From assembly GCA_052180195.1 (NCBI GenBank), contig CP197469.1: a DNA stretch of 64,000 nucleotides. The stretch is one strand, 5' to 3'. Below the pieces are notes generated by a model, which had not been told where the DNA came from, did not search any database, and worked only from the letters and a program-made list of their open reading frames with translations. The DNA is from Gottfriedia sp002574545 (lineage in GTDB: Bacteria; Bacillota; Bacilli; Bacillales; Bacillaceae_G). Position numbers and translations under genes: made by a program. Positions 1 through 8,906 of the stretch are shown piece after piece (positions within the stretch are counted from its first letter, which is position 1; the number at the start of each line of letters is the position of its first letter).

Positions 1-130
1 ATAAATCTGCTTACTTTCAATCTAATTTATGAAATGGATTTCAAGTCAAGCGAAAAAATCAAATTAAATTTCAGGAAACACCATCACTCGGTTTAATGAT
101 CTCATAAATTTATATATAGCAATTAACATG

Positions 131-172
131 AAAAAAGTTGGAATCATCTGTATAGCTGATTCCAACTTTTTT
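131..172 (-). terminator. Intrinsic terminator of the keto acid decarboxylase gene
   Basis: A 16-bp perfect inverted repeat (arms 131-146 and 157-172) with A-run and T-run flanks lies 12 bp past the stop of the minus-strand decarboxylase gene. It reads as a rho-independent terminator in both directions. The 130 bases to its left hold nothing I can support. Confidence 0.85.
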
Positions 173-183
173 ATTTCTACTGA

Positions 184-1902
184 CTACTCTTGACTACGTT
201 GCTTTGCCTGTTTCTCCAAATACTTATACATCTTTTTCAAATTTTCTGGTGCGTCCAATGGATCTTTTACGATCATTTCAATCATACAGAGCCTTTTTGA
301 ACATTCGATTTCAGCTTGATTTATTGCTTGTTCAAGTTCTCCATGGGTACGAACAATAGCAGTAAATGCATTGCCTCCAAAGGCATCAGCAAGCTTTGTG
401 TAAGACCACCTAGGGATTTTATTGTATGTTTGATTTTTGGTTTTTACATTTAAGTATTTTTCGATTGTATAACCGTCATTGTTTAAGACGAAAATGATCG
501 GTTTACAGCCGTAATAAAGCATAGAACTGATTTCTTGTGCAGTTAGCTGTAGTGAGCCATCACCTGTAAATAACATCACCCGCCGTTTTGGGGCTGCGAT
601 ACATGCACCGAACGTCGAAGGGGTGGCGTATCCGATGGAGCCCCAGCCTCCTTGTCCAATATAGGTAATATTGCTTTGCAGTCTAACCTCCGCCATGCCA
701 TTGTAGAATGTACCGATCTCAACGATCACAATGTCGTCTTTTTTCAGCATACGTTGAAAAAGTGGATAATAGCCGGCTGCCTTTAGTGCTTCATCACGAC
801 TCACATTGTATTGATCGTATGGAAATGACACTTTTTTAAGTAATCCTTGTCCTTTATAACCCACATTTTGTATTGCTTGAAGCATGTCTTTTGCAAAAAT
901 ATTCGGATAAACTGCTTCAGCAATTTTAACATGATCCGATTGGATATTAATGGTCATCATTGAATTTAGTTTTGCAGTGAAATTCGCTGTATTGGTGTCT
1001 GCAAATACCAATCCAATCGTAATGATACAGTCTGCATTTTCTACCGTACTTTGAACTTCAGAACATCCAAACGAGCCTAAGTACATTCCGATATAATTAG
1101 GGTGGGTTTCATCGAATGCTCCTTTACCAAACATCAGCGACGCAACTGGTATATTCATATCGTCTGCCAGCTGCCAAACTGCTTCCTGAAGGCCAAAACG
1201 TATCGTCTTTACATCAACTAGGATTACTGGCCGCTTTGCACAATCTAACAGCTGACGTACATGATTTGTTGCAGCCTGAAGTGATTTTAAGTTTGATGTT
1301 TTTAGTTGTGGTATTGGCTCTAAGCGATCCAAAATCGGCTGATCCACTACATCATCCGCTACAACTAGGTAAACTGGCTGTTTCTTTTCTTTGGCAATGC
1401 GAATAGCGGCTGGAATTTCAATCATGGCATTTTCAGGTGTGAGGACTGCATGATAGACAGTAATATGTTTATACATATTTTTGAATACATTAAAATCCCC
1501 ATCCATTAGAGTATGGTGCATCAGCTTGTGTTCTTTTTGATCTTTTTCTTTCGGGGAACCAACAATGTGAATGATCGGAACATGTTCACTAAATGCTCCA
1601 GCTATCGGATTGCATGCATTCAATTCCCCAACTCCAAACGTAGTAATAAGAGCTGCGATTCCATTGATTCTTGCGTAACCATCTGAAGCATAACCCGCGT
1701 TTAGTTCATTTCTTCCTTCTATAAACTGTATTCCTTTATATCGTTCCAACGTATCAAGTAGTGAAAAATTATAGTCCCCTGCGACGCCGAAAATTTCTGT
1801 AATGCCTTCTAGCTTCAAGCAATCAAACAAAAACTGCCCAACTGTTTTTTTGGTCATTCCAGCATGGGTGCCGGAACTGACTGTATTCTTCATTTTATCC
1901 AT
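184..1902 (-). CDS. Thiamine diphosphate-dependent 2-keto acid decarboxylase (pyruvate/indolepyruvate decarboxylase family)
   Basis: This cytoplasmic enzyme of about 572 residues should decarboxylate a 2-keto acid such as indolepyruvate, phenylpyruvate, a branched-chain keto acid or pyruvate to the aldehyde. The N-terminal NELNAGYASDGYAR segment carries the conserved Glu (about residue 66) that activates the cofactor. The adjacent His pair in KLMHHTL (about 129-130) is the signature that separates decarboxylases from acetolactate synthases. The C-terminal TGDGS...LNNDGYT segment is the GDG-NN thiamine/Mg binding motif. Length fits the family (about 550-575). I prefer the ATG at 1902, nine bases from GGAG, over the ATG six bases upstream. 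It stands alone with its own terminator. Substrate preference cannot be read from sequence. Confidence 0.9.
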   Translation of the reverse strand: MDKMKNTVSSGTHAGMTKKTVGQFLFDCLKLEGITEIFGVAGDYNFSLLDTLERYKGIQFIEGRNELNAGYASDGYARINGIAALITTFGVGELNACNPIAGAFSEHVPIIHIVGSPKEKDQKEHKLMHHTLMDGDFNVFKNMYKHITVYHAVLTPENAMIEIPAAIRIAKEKKQPVYLVVADDVVDQPILDRLEPIPQLKTSNLKSLQAATNHVRQLLDCAKRPVILVDVKTIRFGLQEAVWQLADDMNIPVASLMFGKGAFDETHPNYIGMYLGSFGCSEVQSTVENADCIITIGLVFADTNTANFTAKLNSMMTINIQSDHVKIAEAVYPNIFAKDMLQAIQNVGYKGQGLLKKVSFPYDQYNVSRDEALKAAGYYPLFQRMLKKDDIVIVEIGTFYNGMAEVRLQSNITYIGQGGWGSIGYATPSTFGACIAAPKRRVMLFTGDGSLQLTAQEISSMLYYGCKPIIFVLNNDGYTIEKYLNVKTKNQTYNKIPRWSYTKLADAFGGNAFTAIVRTHGELEQAINQAEIECSKRLCMIEMIVKDPLDAPENLKKMYKYLEKQAKQRSQE

Positions 1903-2030
1903 ACACATTCACTCCTTTTCTAATATAAATAGCTTGTCGGAGTTTCTAGTACCCTTTTTATTCGTACCCTATGATAGAACAAGCTATACGGTTATTTAGA
2001 ATAAGAAATAATGTAGGGCAAATCCAATGC

Positions 2031-2064
2031 AAAAAAGGACAAATTCGAATGAACGAATTTGCCC
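2031..2064 (-). terminator. Intrinsic terminator of the FAD dehydrogenase gene
   Basis: An inverted repeat (GGACAAATTCG against CGAATTTGCCC) is followed on the minus strand by a run of Ts (complement of the A-run at 2031-2036). It lies about 40 bp past the stop of the minus-strand dehydrogenase gene. Confidence 0.8.
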
Positions 2065-2106
2065 AAGTTTAGTCGACAAAGTTATTTAATATAGAAGATT
2101 ACGATT

Positions 2107-3765
2107 TTATTCTAAATCTCTACTAATCGCTCTTCCTGCTTGTCTACCTGAAAATAAGCAACCACCTAAAAATGTTCCTTCCATTGCACGATAACCGTGT
2201 ACACCGCCGCCTCCAAATCCAGCAACCTCACCTGCTGCATATAGTCCAGCAATTGCATTACCTGAAGAATTTAATACATTACCATCTAAATTTGTTTGAA
2301 GTCCCCCAAGTGTTTTACGACTTACAATATTTAAACGAACAGCAATTAACGGACCATTTTTTCGGTCTAAAATTTTATGAGGAGATGCAACACGAATTAA
2401 TTTATCACCGATATAATTACGTGCTCCTCTTAAGGCAGTGATTTGTAAGTCTTTTGTAAATTTATTATCCATTTCACGATCACGTGCGATCAGTTGACGT
2501 TCGATTACATCATAGTTTAGTAAATTTTCCCCGGTTATCTTATTCATCCCTTCTACAAGCTCTTTTAACGAGTCTGCAACGATAAAGTCCTCTCCTTTTT
2601 CCATAAAAGCTTTTACAGGTGCCGGTATGCCTGATGTTGCCCTTTTCATCACTTGTTTTATGCTTTTTCCAGTTAAATCAGGATTTTGTTCCGAACCAGA
2701 AAGTGCAAACTCTTTTTGAATAATTTTTTTCGTTAATATAAACCAAGAGTAATCATATCCAGTTTGTTGAATGGCTTGTAATGTACCTAAAGTATCAAAA
2801 CCAGGAAAATTTGGTGCACCAAAGCGTTGTCCACGTGCATCTAACCAAATTGATGATGGTCCAGGTAGAATACGGATTCCATGATTGCTCCATACCGGAT
2901 TCCAATTTTTTATGCCTTCAGTATAATGCCACATTCGATCACGATTAACAATTCGACCACCAGCATTTTCAGTTATAGCAAGCATTCGACCATCAACATG
3001 TGCCGGAACTCCAGATATCATCCTTTTTGGAGGGGTACCTAGTCGACTTGGCCAATTTTGACGGATTAAATCAAAGTTCGCTCCAATACCGCCACTTGAT
3101 ACTAAAACGGCCTTTGACCCATATTGAAAGTGACCAATCACTTCACGAGAGCTATCTTCTCCTCGTTCTGATTTACTTGGCTCTAATAATGATCCACTTA
3201 CTCCTACTACAGCTCCATCTTTTGTTAGTAGTTGATCTACCCGATGACGGGACCTAAATTCTACTAAACCTTTTTTCATATGCTCGCGAACTCTTCGCTC
3301 GAAAGGAGCAACAATTCCTGGACCCGTACCCCATACTACGTGAAATCGAGGCACTGAATTCCCATGTCCTTCTGCAAGATAGCCACCACGTTCAGCCCAA
3401 CCGACGATTGGAAAAAATCTCACTCCCATATCATAAAGCCATTGCCTCTTCTCACCAGATGCAAACTCAACATATGCCTCTGCCCATTTCTTTCCCCAAT
3501 AATCCTCGTCATCTTCTCGATCAAACCCTGCTGTTCCAAGCCAATCCTGCCAAGCTAATTCCTTCGAATCCTTAATTCCTAATCTACGTTGCTCAGGAGT
3601 ATCGACTAAAAATAACCCGCCAAATGACCACCAAGCTTGGCCACCTATTGATGCTTTCGGTTCCTGATCTAATAACAGTACACTTTTCCCAGCATCTGCC
3701 ATCTCAGCAGTTGCTACTAAACCAGCTAATCCCGCTCCAACAACAATCACATCGAACTTTTCCAT
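2107..3765 (-). CDS. FAD-binding dehydrogenase (flavocytochrome c / fumarate reductase / ketosteroid dehydrogenase-like)
   Basis: The 552-residue protein belongs to the FAD_binding_2 oxidoreductases. An N-terminal Rossmann motif (VVGAGLAGLVAT, about residues 9-20) binds the ADP half of FAD. A second nucleotide contact near the C-terminus reads GLYAAGEVAGFGGGGVHGYR (about 510-530). There is no signal peptide and no heme motif, so it is probably cytoplasmic and uses another electron partner. A strong GGAGGG ribosome site precedes the ATG. It is monocistronic between two terminators. The substrate is unknown: relatives act on ketosteroids, fumarate or similar enoyl/keto compounds, and most bacterial members are annotated only as FAD-binding dehydrogenase. 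Confidence 0.85.
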   Translation of the reverse strand: MEKFDVIVVGAGLAGLVATAEMADAGKSVLLLDQEPKASIGGQAWWSFGGLFLVDTPEQRRLGIKDSKELAWQDWLGTAGFDREDDEDYWGKKWAEAYVEFASGEKRQWLYDMGVRFFPIVGWAERGGYLAEGHGNSVPRFHVVWGTGPGIVAPFERRVREHMKKGLVEFRSRHRVDQLLTKDGAVVGVSGSLLEPSKSERGEDSSREVIGHFQYGSKAVLVSSGGIGANFDLIRQNWPSRLGTPPKRMISGVPAHVDGRMLAITENAGGRIVNRDRMWHYTEGIKNWNPVWSNHGIRILPGPSSIWLDARGQRFGAPNFPGFDTLGTLQAIQQTGYDYSWFILTKKIIQKEFALSGSEQNPDLTGKSIKQVMKRATSGIPAPVKAFMEKGEDFIVADSLKELVEGMNKITGENLLNYDVIERQLIARDREMDNKFTKDLQITALRGARNYIGDKLIRVASPHKILDRKNGPLIAVRLNIVSRKTLGGLQTNLDGNVLNSSGNAIAGLYAAGEVAGFGGGGVHGYRAMEGTFLGGCLFSGRQAGRAISRDLE

Positions 3766-3883
3766 CTAGCTTCTCCCTCCTTTTTAGCCTTTTAATCTAT
3801 CAAATAATGAGTTTATCTCCAATTATATAGTTTTCTAAATTTTCAGTTATTAATTAAATAATACAGCAAATAGCAAAAGAATA

Positions 3884-3917
3884 AAAGGAAAGAAGGTCCA
3901 ACAATGCTGAACCTTCT
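3884..3917 (-). terminator. Intrinsic terminator of yitT-like gene
   Basis: Arms AGAAGGTCCA (3891-3900) and the complementary TGAACCTTCT (3908-3917) form a hairpin. On the minus strand it is followed by a T-rich stretch. It lies 33 bp past the stop of the YitT-family gene. Confidence 0.65.
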
Positions 3918-3949
3918 TCCCTATTTCAGTACTCTTGATGAGTATGATC

Positions 3950-4828
3950 CTAATGTACATTTTTCTTTTTAAATCTTCCGCCACGTACTTCTGCTATATC
4001 TGAAATTGCTAGAAAGGCAGTTGGATCAATGTCATCAACAATTGTTTTTAATTCAGCTTCTTCTAATCGAGTGATAACACAATAAATAACCTTTGTCGTT
4101 TCACCTGAGTATGCACCTTTTCCATTTATATATGTAACACCACGGCCCATTCTAAAAAGAATTGCTTCTCCAATATCATCACTTTTATCACTAATGATCC
4201 ATGCTGATTTTGATTGTTCTAATCCTTCAACAACGATATCAATTGTTTTAAATGCGACTAAATACGCAATAATTGAGTACATTGCTCGATCCCAAGAAAA
4301 AATGAATCCAGCAGCTCCTAAAATAAATAAGTTGAAAACCATTATAATTTCACCAACGGAAAAAGGAATCTTACTATTAATAATAATCGCTAGAATCTCA
4401 ATACCGTCTAGTGCTCCACCAAATCGTATGGCTAATCCTACTCCAACCCCTAAAACCATCCCTCCAAAGATCGTTGCAAGTAATATATCTTCTGTAAAAG
4501 CAGGGATATGATGAAACATACTTGTTAAATAGGAAAGTACAGTGATGCCAAGAATGGTGGAAATTGCAAATGTTTTCCCAATTTGCTTATAGCCTAAATA
4601 AAAAAAAGGTAGGTTTAGTACAAATAAAAATACCCCTAGAGGAAGTCCTGTAAGATGGGAAATCATGATCGAAATGCCTGTTATTCCACCATCAATAACA
4701 TCATTTGGTACTAAGAAAATTTCAAGTCCAGTTGCTACAAGTAAAGCACCTACTAGCATAGCGATTGTTCTTTGTAGTATCTTCATTTTATGAGATTTTC
4801 CACTTGCTGAATGTATTGCTTCTGCCAT
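3950..4828 (-). CDS. YitT family membrane protein
   Basis: A polytopic membrane protein of about 292 residues with five or six hydrophobic segments in its first 200 residues (for example ILGITVLSYL and GGMVLGVGVGLAI). It ends in a soluble DUF2179 domain of about 85 residues that contains the RGVTYINGKGAYSG segment typical of the family. The open frame extends to a TTG at 4891, but that codon has no ribosome site and adds 21 basic residues. The ATG at 4828 (MAEAIHS) has AGGACGG eight bases upstream and gives the family's usual length. Transport or other function of YitT proteins is not established. It is divergent from the marR gene. Confidence 0.8.
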   Translation of the reverse strand: MAEAIHSASGKSHKMKILQRTIAMLVGALLVATGLEIFLVPNDVIDGGITGISIMISHLTGLPLGVFLFVLNLPFFYLGYKQIGKTFAISTILGITVLSYLTSMFHHIPAFTEDILLATIFGGMVLGVGVGLAIRFGGALDGIEILAIIINSKIPFSVGEIIMVFNLFILGAAGFIFSWDRAMYSIIAYLVAFKTIDIVVEGLEQSKSAWIISDKSDDIGEAILFRMGRGVTYINGKGAYSGETTKVIYCVITRLEEAELKTIVDDIDPTAFLAISDIAEVRGGRFKKKNVH

Positions 4829-4915
4829 CTCCAATACCGTCCTAACTGTTTGTAAAATTTTTCTATATTTAATATTTACTCTTATGCGCAATTTATACTA
4901 AATAAATTAATTTGC

Positions 4916-4976
4916 TGGACATTCACAATTTGTTTAAATATAATTAGCTAGACAACTATTTTATTTAGCTAGCTAA
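4916..4976 (+). promoter_or_regulatory. SigA-type promoter with tandem MarR-type operators
   Basis: The -35 TGGACA (4916-4921) and -10 TATAAT (4939-4944) are 17 bases apart. Immediately downstream lie TTAGCTAGACAA (4944-4955) and the perfect 12-bp palindrome TTAGCTAGCTAA (4965-4976), 21 bp from start to start, i.e. two helical turns. Sites over the transcription start ahead of a marR gene are the classic arrangement for autorepression; that the MarR protein here binds them is inference. Confidence 0.75.
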
Positions 4977-5001
4977 CTAATTTTATCGAGGAGACTTTTT
5001 C

Positions 5002-5445
5002 ATGCACAAAAAGCAGTCTTTCTTTTTTTTATTAAATCAAACGACACGTCAGTTTTCGAAATCATTTAATGAGCATCTCGTTCCTACTGGATTGTATTTG
5101 GCACAATGGTCCGTTATTCATTATATTTATTTACATGGACCTTGTACTCAACGTACAATCTGTTCGAATTTGAATATTGAGCCACCAACATTGACGCGAA
5201 CGCTATGTAGAATGGAAACTTTAGACTTAATTGTTCGCAAAGAAGGTACGGACAAAAGAGAAAAAATGATTCATTTAACTGATAAAGCTCTAAATCAATT
5301 TGATCGTTGGAAAGAACAAATTATTTCATTTGAAAATGATGTTATTAAAGATATACCCGATGAAGAGCTTACTATTGCACTTCAAGTTTTTCAAAAAATG
5401 ATGAACAATATGACATCGACAGAGGTTACTAAACAGGGGGAATAA
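5002..5445 (+). CDS. MarR family transcriptional regulator
   Basis: A 147-residue winged-helix regulator. The central part (ICSNLNIEPPTLTRTLCRME) is the helix-turn-helix of MarR proteins, and the following DLIVRKEGTDKREKMIHLT is the wing with the conserved D-R of the family. It probably represses its own operon, including the downstream exporter, until it binds a small toxic ligand. The ATG has a GAGGAGA ribosome site. The stop is two bases before the TTG of the transporter gene, so the two are co-translated. Tandem palindromes in the leader are its likely operators. Confidence 0.9.
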   Translation: MHKKQSFFFLLNQTTRQFSKSFNEHLVPTGLYLAQWSVIHYIYLHGPCTQRTICSNLNIEPPTLTRTLCRMETLDLIVRKEGTDKREKMIHLTDKALNQFDRWKEQIISFENDVIKDIPDEELTIALQVFQKMMNNMTSTEVTKQGE

Positions 5446-5447
5446 GC

Positions 5448-6632
5448 TTGAAAAACGAGCGTTTATGGACAAAGGATTTTCTAAGTGTTAACTTAAGTGG
5501 ATTTTTTGTGTTTTTAGTATTTTATACATTGATGGCAACATTGCCGATTTTTGTGATTGATAATTTAGGTCAAGAAGATAGTAAAGTTGGTCTAGTTGTA
5601 ACATCGTTTCTGATCGCTTCAGTTGCCATTCGTCCTTTTGCTGGAATTTGGCTTGATACAATAGGTCGCAGAAAAATACTAATCATCTCATTAGTTTTCT
5701 TTACATTGACAACATTTTTATATCCTTTTATAAATAATTTTACATTATTACTGTTATTGCGTTTTGCACAAGGGATTGCTTTTGGTCTAGGCACAACAGC
5801 AACCGGTACGATTGTTGCTGAAATAGTTCCTGCAACACGTAGAGGAGAAGGTATGAGTTATTATAGTTCATCCATGATCCTTGCCATGGTTTTTGGTCCT
5901 TTTCTTGGTATCAATTTAATGAATCATTTCACCTTCCATATGTTGTTTTTTGTTTCTGGTTTCTTCGCAATTCTATCACTGATTTTCGGTCTATTCATTG
6001 CGATTCCAAAACAAACATTAAAAGCAAAAACTCGAATGGAACCATCACAATTAATTGAGCGTTCAGCATTACCAATCTCAATTACTGCAGCAATCATCTC
6101 TTTTGGTTACAGTGGTATCATTTCATTTATCACTTTATACGCAAAGAATTTAGGTTTTGTAGATGTTGCTAGTTTCTTTTTTATTGTTTATGCAGTTTTC
6201 ATTTTAGGATCAAGACCTTTCACTGGTAAACTATTTGATCGTAAAGGAGCGAACATAATCGTTTACCCTGGGATCATTTTATTTTCAATTGGTCTAGTTG
6301 TCTTGAGCTTTTCAACGGTACCAACAATCTTTTTATTTTCCGCTGCATTAATCGGTCTAGGCTATGGCTCAATCGTACCTAGTTTTCAAACTTTAGCGAT
6401 TAATACTGCTGCTCCTGCTAAAAAAGGAATGGCAACAGCGACATTTTTTATGTTTTTTGATATTGGTATGGGAATTGGCTCTTACGTCCTCGGAATCGTA
6501 ACGGCCAAAACATCTTTCCATATTATGTACGTAATCACTGCAATTGTTGTATTATCAACGACTGTCATTTACTATTTATTGCATGATCGCAAACAAAGAA
6601 AAGAGATAGCGATTGAAAAAGCAGCCGCATAA
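5448..6632 (+). CDS. MFS transporter (probable drug/toxin exporter)
   Basis: A 394-residue major facilitator protein with about 12 hydrophobic segments. The loop between segments 2 and 3 reads GIWLDTIGRRKI, the signature A motif (D-x-x-GRR/K), and RFAQGIAFGLGTTATG is the segment 4-5 region. Drug-efflux function is inferred from coupling to a MarR repressor and from the family (YfhI/Bcr-like). It starts at TTG 5448 behind a GGGGG ribosome site that overlaps the end of marR. The substrate is unknown. Confidence 0.85.
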   Translation: MKNERLWTKDFLSVNLSGFFVFLVFYTLMATLPIFVIDNLGQEDSKVGLVVTSFLIASVAIRPFAGIWLDTIGRRKILIISLVFFTLTTFLYPFINNFTLLLLLRFAQGIAFGLGTTATGTIVAEIVPATRRGEGMSYYSSSMILAMVFGPFLGINLMNHFTFHMLFFVSGFFAILSLIFGLFIAIPKQTLKAKTRMEPSQLIERSALPISITAAIISFGYSGIISFITLYAKNLGFVDVASFFFIVYAVFILGSRPFTGKLFDRKGANIIVYPGIILFSIGLVVLSFSTVPTIFLFSAALIGLGYGSIVPSFQTLAINTAAPAKKGMATATFFMFFDIGMGIGSYVLGIVTAKTSFHIMYVITAIVVLSTTVIYYLLHDRKQRKEIAIEKAAA

Positions 6633-6635
6633 ACT

Positions 6636-6663
6636 AAAAAACCCACCAATTGGTGGGTTTTTT
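6636..6663. terminator. Bidirectional terminator between MFS and gerC-like genes
   Basis: A perfect palindrome (AAAAAACCCACC, AATT, then its complement) sits between the convergent MFS gene (plus) and germination operon (minus). It can stop both transcripts. Confidence 0.9.
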
Positions 6664-6668
6664 CTTGT

Positions 6669-7790
6669 TTACATCATTATCCCTTTATCTATAACGATAA
6701 TTTTAACTTTTACTTTTATATTCGATTTTTGATATGTATCAAGCCAGTGTTTCTCATGTTTTTCCCAATCAGAGTATTGAAATGAATGAGCAAGTATGCC
6801 AAATCCAACTGGATCTACTTTATCTTTCTGAAAAGATTGGACTAAATCATTTAAATCTTTTTCTAATTTTTTTTGTACTGCATTTTTTAATGTTTTTTCA
6901 GATGAATTCGTCAATTTTATTGGGGATTCTGTAAACATTATCGGCAAAGTCAAGTTTACATTAAAACTATATCGTCCATTAGAATATTTTTTATCGATTT
7001 TCCGCTTTACATCTTTAATGTAAAAACTAGTTTCTACATTAGTAAAAATATCATCTTCATCTTTTTTAAATTTTTTAAGTTCCATCGCAATAACTAATTG
7101 CCCTGCTAAATGATCTTTTAAAATTTTTAACAGCTGTGTTTCATTCATTGATAAGGTACGATTATACAAATTATTGTTAGTTAATAAAGCTGTCCCATTT
7201 ACTACTAAATGATCTCCTTGTACTGCCAGTTCAGGTGCAAAAGGTGTAATTCCCATTTCATAATACATTTGATGAAACATTCGTACAGATGTTCTAAAAG
7301 CAACATTTCGATAATCAGCGGTTTCTAATAATTGAGGAATATAGATTGGTAACTCTGGTTTATCCTTTGCTTTTAAATTAAAAACATCGGAAAGTGGACC
7401 GTCTACAAAAATAAGATCTGCATTTAATCGAAACTTTGGATCCCGAAAAAACATATCCATTATTGAAAACCAATTTTTATGTTCAAGTACTTTTGACCCA
7501 ATTAAGATTGCTTGAATTTTACCTCCACCAGTTACTCCACTAGCACGTGTATCAAAATAATTTCTAGATTCTTTAAGTGATAAGGTTTGAACATTAAAAT
7601 AATTCGTTTTCGCTTTTGTTTCTCCACTAAAAATCGGGCTTGCCATATAAATTTCTACTTTATTTTCATCGTTTACATCGATTCCTACAATCATCGCCAA
7701 AGTGACATCTTCTATGTTAACCTTCCCTTTGCAACCTGAAACACCGATTACTAAAAAAATACTAAGCAAACATACTTGAAAATATTTCAA
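6669..7790 (-). CDS. Spore germinant receptor C subunit, Ger(x)C family lipoprotein
   Basis: The 373-residue C subunit of a GerA-type nutrient receptor. The first 23 residues are a lipoprotein signal peptide with lipobox VSGC, so Cys20 should be acylated and the protein anchored on the outer face of the spore inner membrane. The rest is the three-domain GerAC fold. It starts at a TTG overlapping the gerB stop by 4 bases (ribosome site AAGGTGA), so B and C are translationally coupled. It is the last gene of the A-B-C operon, just before a bidirectional terminator. Confidence 0.9.
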   Translation of the reverse strand: MKYFQVCLLSIFLVIGVSGCKGKVNIEDVTLAMIVGIDVNDENKVEIYMASPIFSGETKAKTNYFNVQTLSLKESRNYFDTRASGVTGGGKIQAILIGSKVLEHKNWFSIMDMFFRDPKFRLNADLIFVDGPLSDVFNLKAKDKPELPIYIPQLLETADYRNVAFRTSVRMFHQMYYEMGITPFAPELAVQGDHLVVNGTALLTNNNLYNRTLSMNETQLLKILKDHLAGQLVIAMELKKFKKDEDDIFTNVETSFYIKDVKRKIDKKYSNGRYSFNVNLTLPIMFTESPIKLTNSSEKTLKNAVQKKLEKDLNDLVQSFQKDKVDPVGFGILAHSFQYSDWEKHEKHWLDTYQKSNIKVKVKIIVIDKGIMM

Positions 7791-8884
7791 TTGATTTTCA
7801 CCTTACTTAACCTATTTTTTATTAAACCACTGACCAATAACAGTATAGGGATACCGATCGTGATGGATAATCCAGAAATCATCACAATATGTAAATGATT
7901 AGCTGTATTTGTAAAGGTCGGAACTTGAATAAATGTAAGGATGGTAATGATGATAAAAAGAATAATAATGATAATAGGTGATAGTCTAAATTTAAATAAC
8001 TCTGATAACCCATTCATACTAGCCCAAATATACGTAACCCATGTTTTTGAAATAATCATTAAAAATAATGAGAATAAAATGAAATCTAATCTCTCAACAT
8101 ATTGGAATTCTACTACACTTAAAATATCGATAACGGGCTCATATATTTTTTTGATTTCATAAGGACTATAAATAACAAAACAAATCATTGTGACAAAAAC
8201 GTAGGTAAAAGTTGTTAAAGCATTTCCAATAATAACGCCTTTGATCGCCTTTTCCTTTGATTTTAAATATGGATAAAAAACTAGCGTTAATTCAATCCCT
8301 AGAAATGAGGTCGTCGTTAATGGAATTGTTTTAAAAATTGGCATCCAACCATTCTTTACAATTGGTAAAATAAAATTTAGATCAGCGTCTTTAAGTGTGA
8401 ATAGCAGCATGAATAAGGTAAAAACAGCAATTGGAAAAATGGCCTCTATATATTTAGCTATTAAATGAACTCCTCCCCTGATCAGCTGGTAAGTTGGAAA
8501 TAGAAATAACAATAATAAAATAGAACTTTTTGTTTCTTGAAGTACGTAGCCTTGAGTATATAAAATCGCTCGAACTAATACGAGATACCCTGCATATAGG
8601 AAATAAATTGCTTGTAACAAAACTACAATAGATCCAAAAATTTTTCCTAGATAAAACGTAAAAAAACCGATGTAGTTTAAATTGGGAGCCTTCTCTCTTA
8701 ATTTAACAAATATAATGCTTATTACAGTAGAAATGATCCCCCCAAAAAGAATGGCAATCCAACTACTTGTCCCTCCTTTAAGAGCTAGTTCGCTAGGAAG
8801 TGACAACATTCCAATCCCTACTTGAATACCAAAAATCATTAAAACAAATTGAAATTGTGTAATTTTTGACTTCGTAATTATCAT
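7787..8884 (-). CDS. Spore germinant receptor B subunit, GerAB/APC-superfamily permease
   Basis: A 365-residue membrane protein with about ten transmembrane helices, starting with the family hallmark FGIQVGIGMLSLPSELA (about residues 18-34), the unwound first helix of amino-acid transporter-like folds. GerB subunits bind the nutrient (often an amino acid) in the spore inner membrane. The germinant cannot be deduced. It lies 22 bp after gerA and overlaps gerC. Confidence 0.9.
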   Translation of the reverse strand: MIITKSKITQFQFVLMIFGIQVGIGMLSLPSELALKGGTSSWIAILFGGIISTVISIIFVKLREKAPNLNYIGFFTFYLGKIFGSIVVLLQAIYFLYAGYLVLVRAILYTQGYVLQETKSSILLLLFLFPTYQLIRGGVHLIAKYIEAIFPIAVFTLFMLLFTLKDADLNFILPIVKNGWMPIFKTIPLTTTSFLGIELTLVFYPYLKSKEKAIKGVIIGNALTTFTYVFVTMICFVIYSPYEIKKIYEPVIDILSVVEFQYVERLDFILFSLFLMIISKTWVTYIWASMNGLSELFKFRLSPIIIIILFIIITILTFIQVPTFTNTANHLHIVMISGLSITIGIPILLLVSGLIKNRLSKVKIN

Positions 8885-8906
8885 GAAAGAATCCCTTCTA
8901 ACCTAT

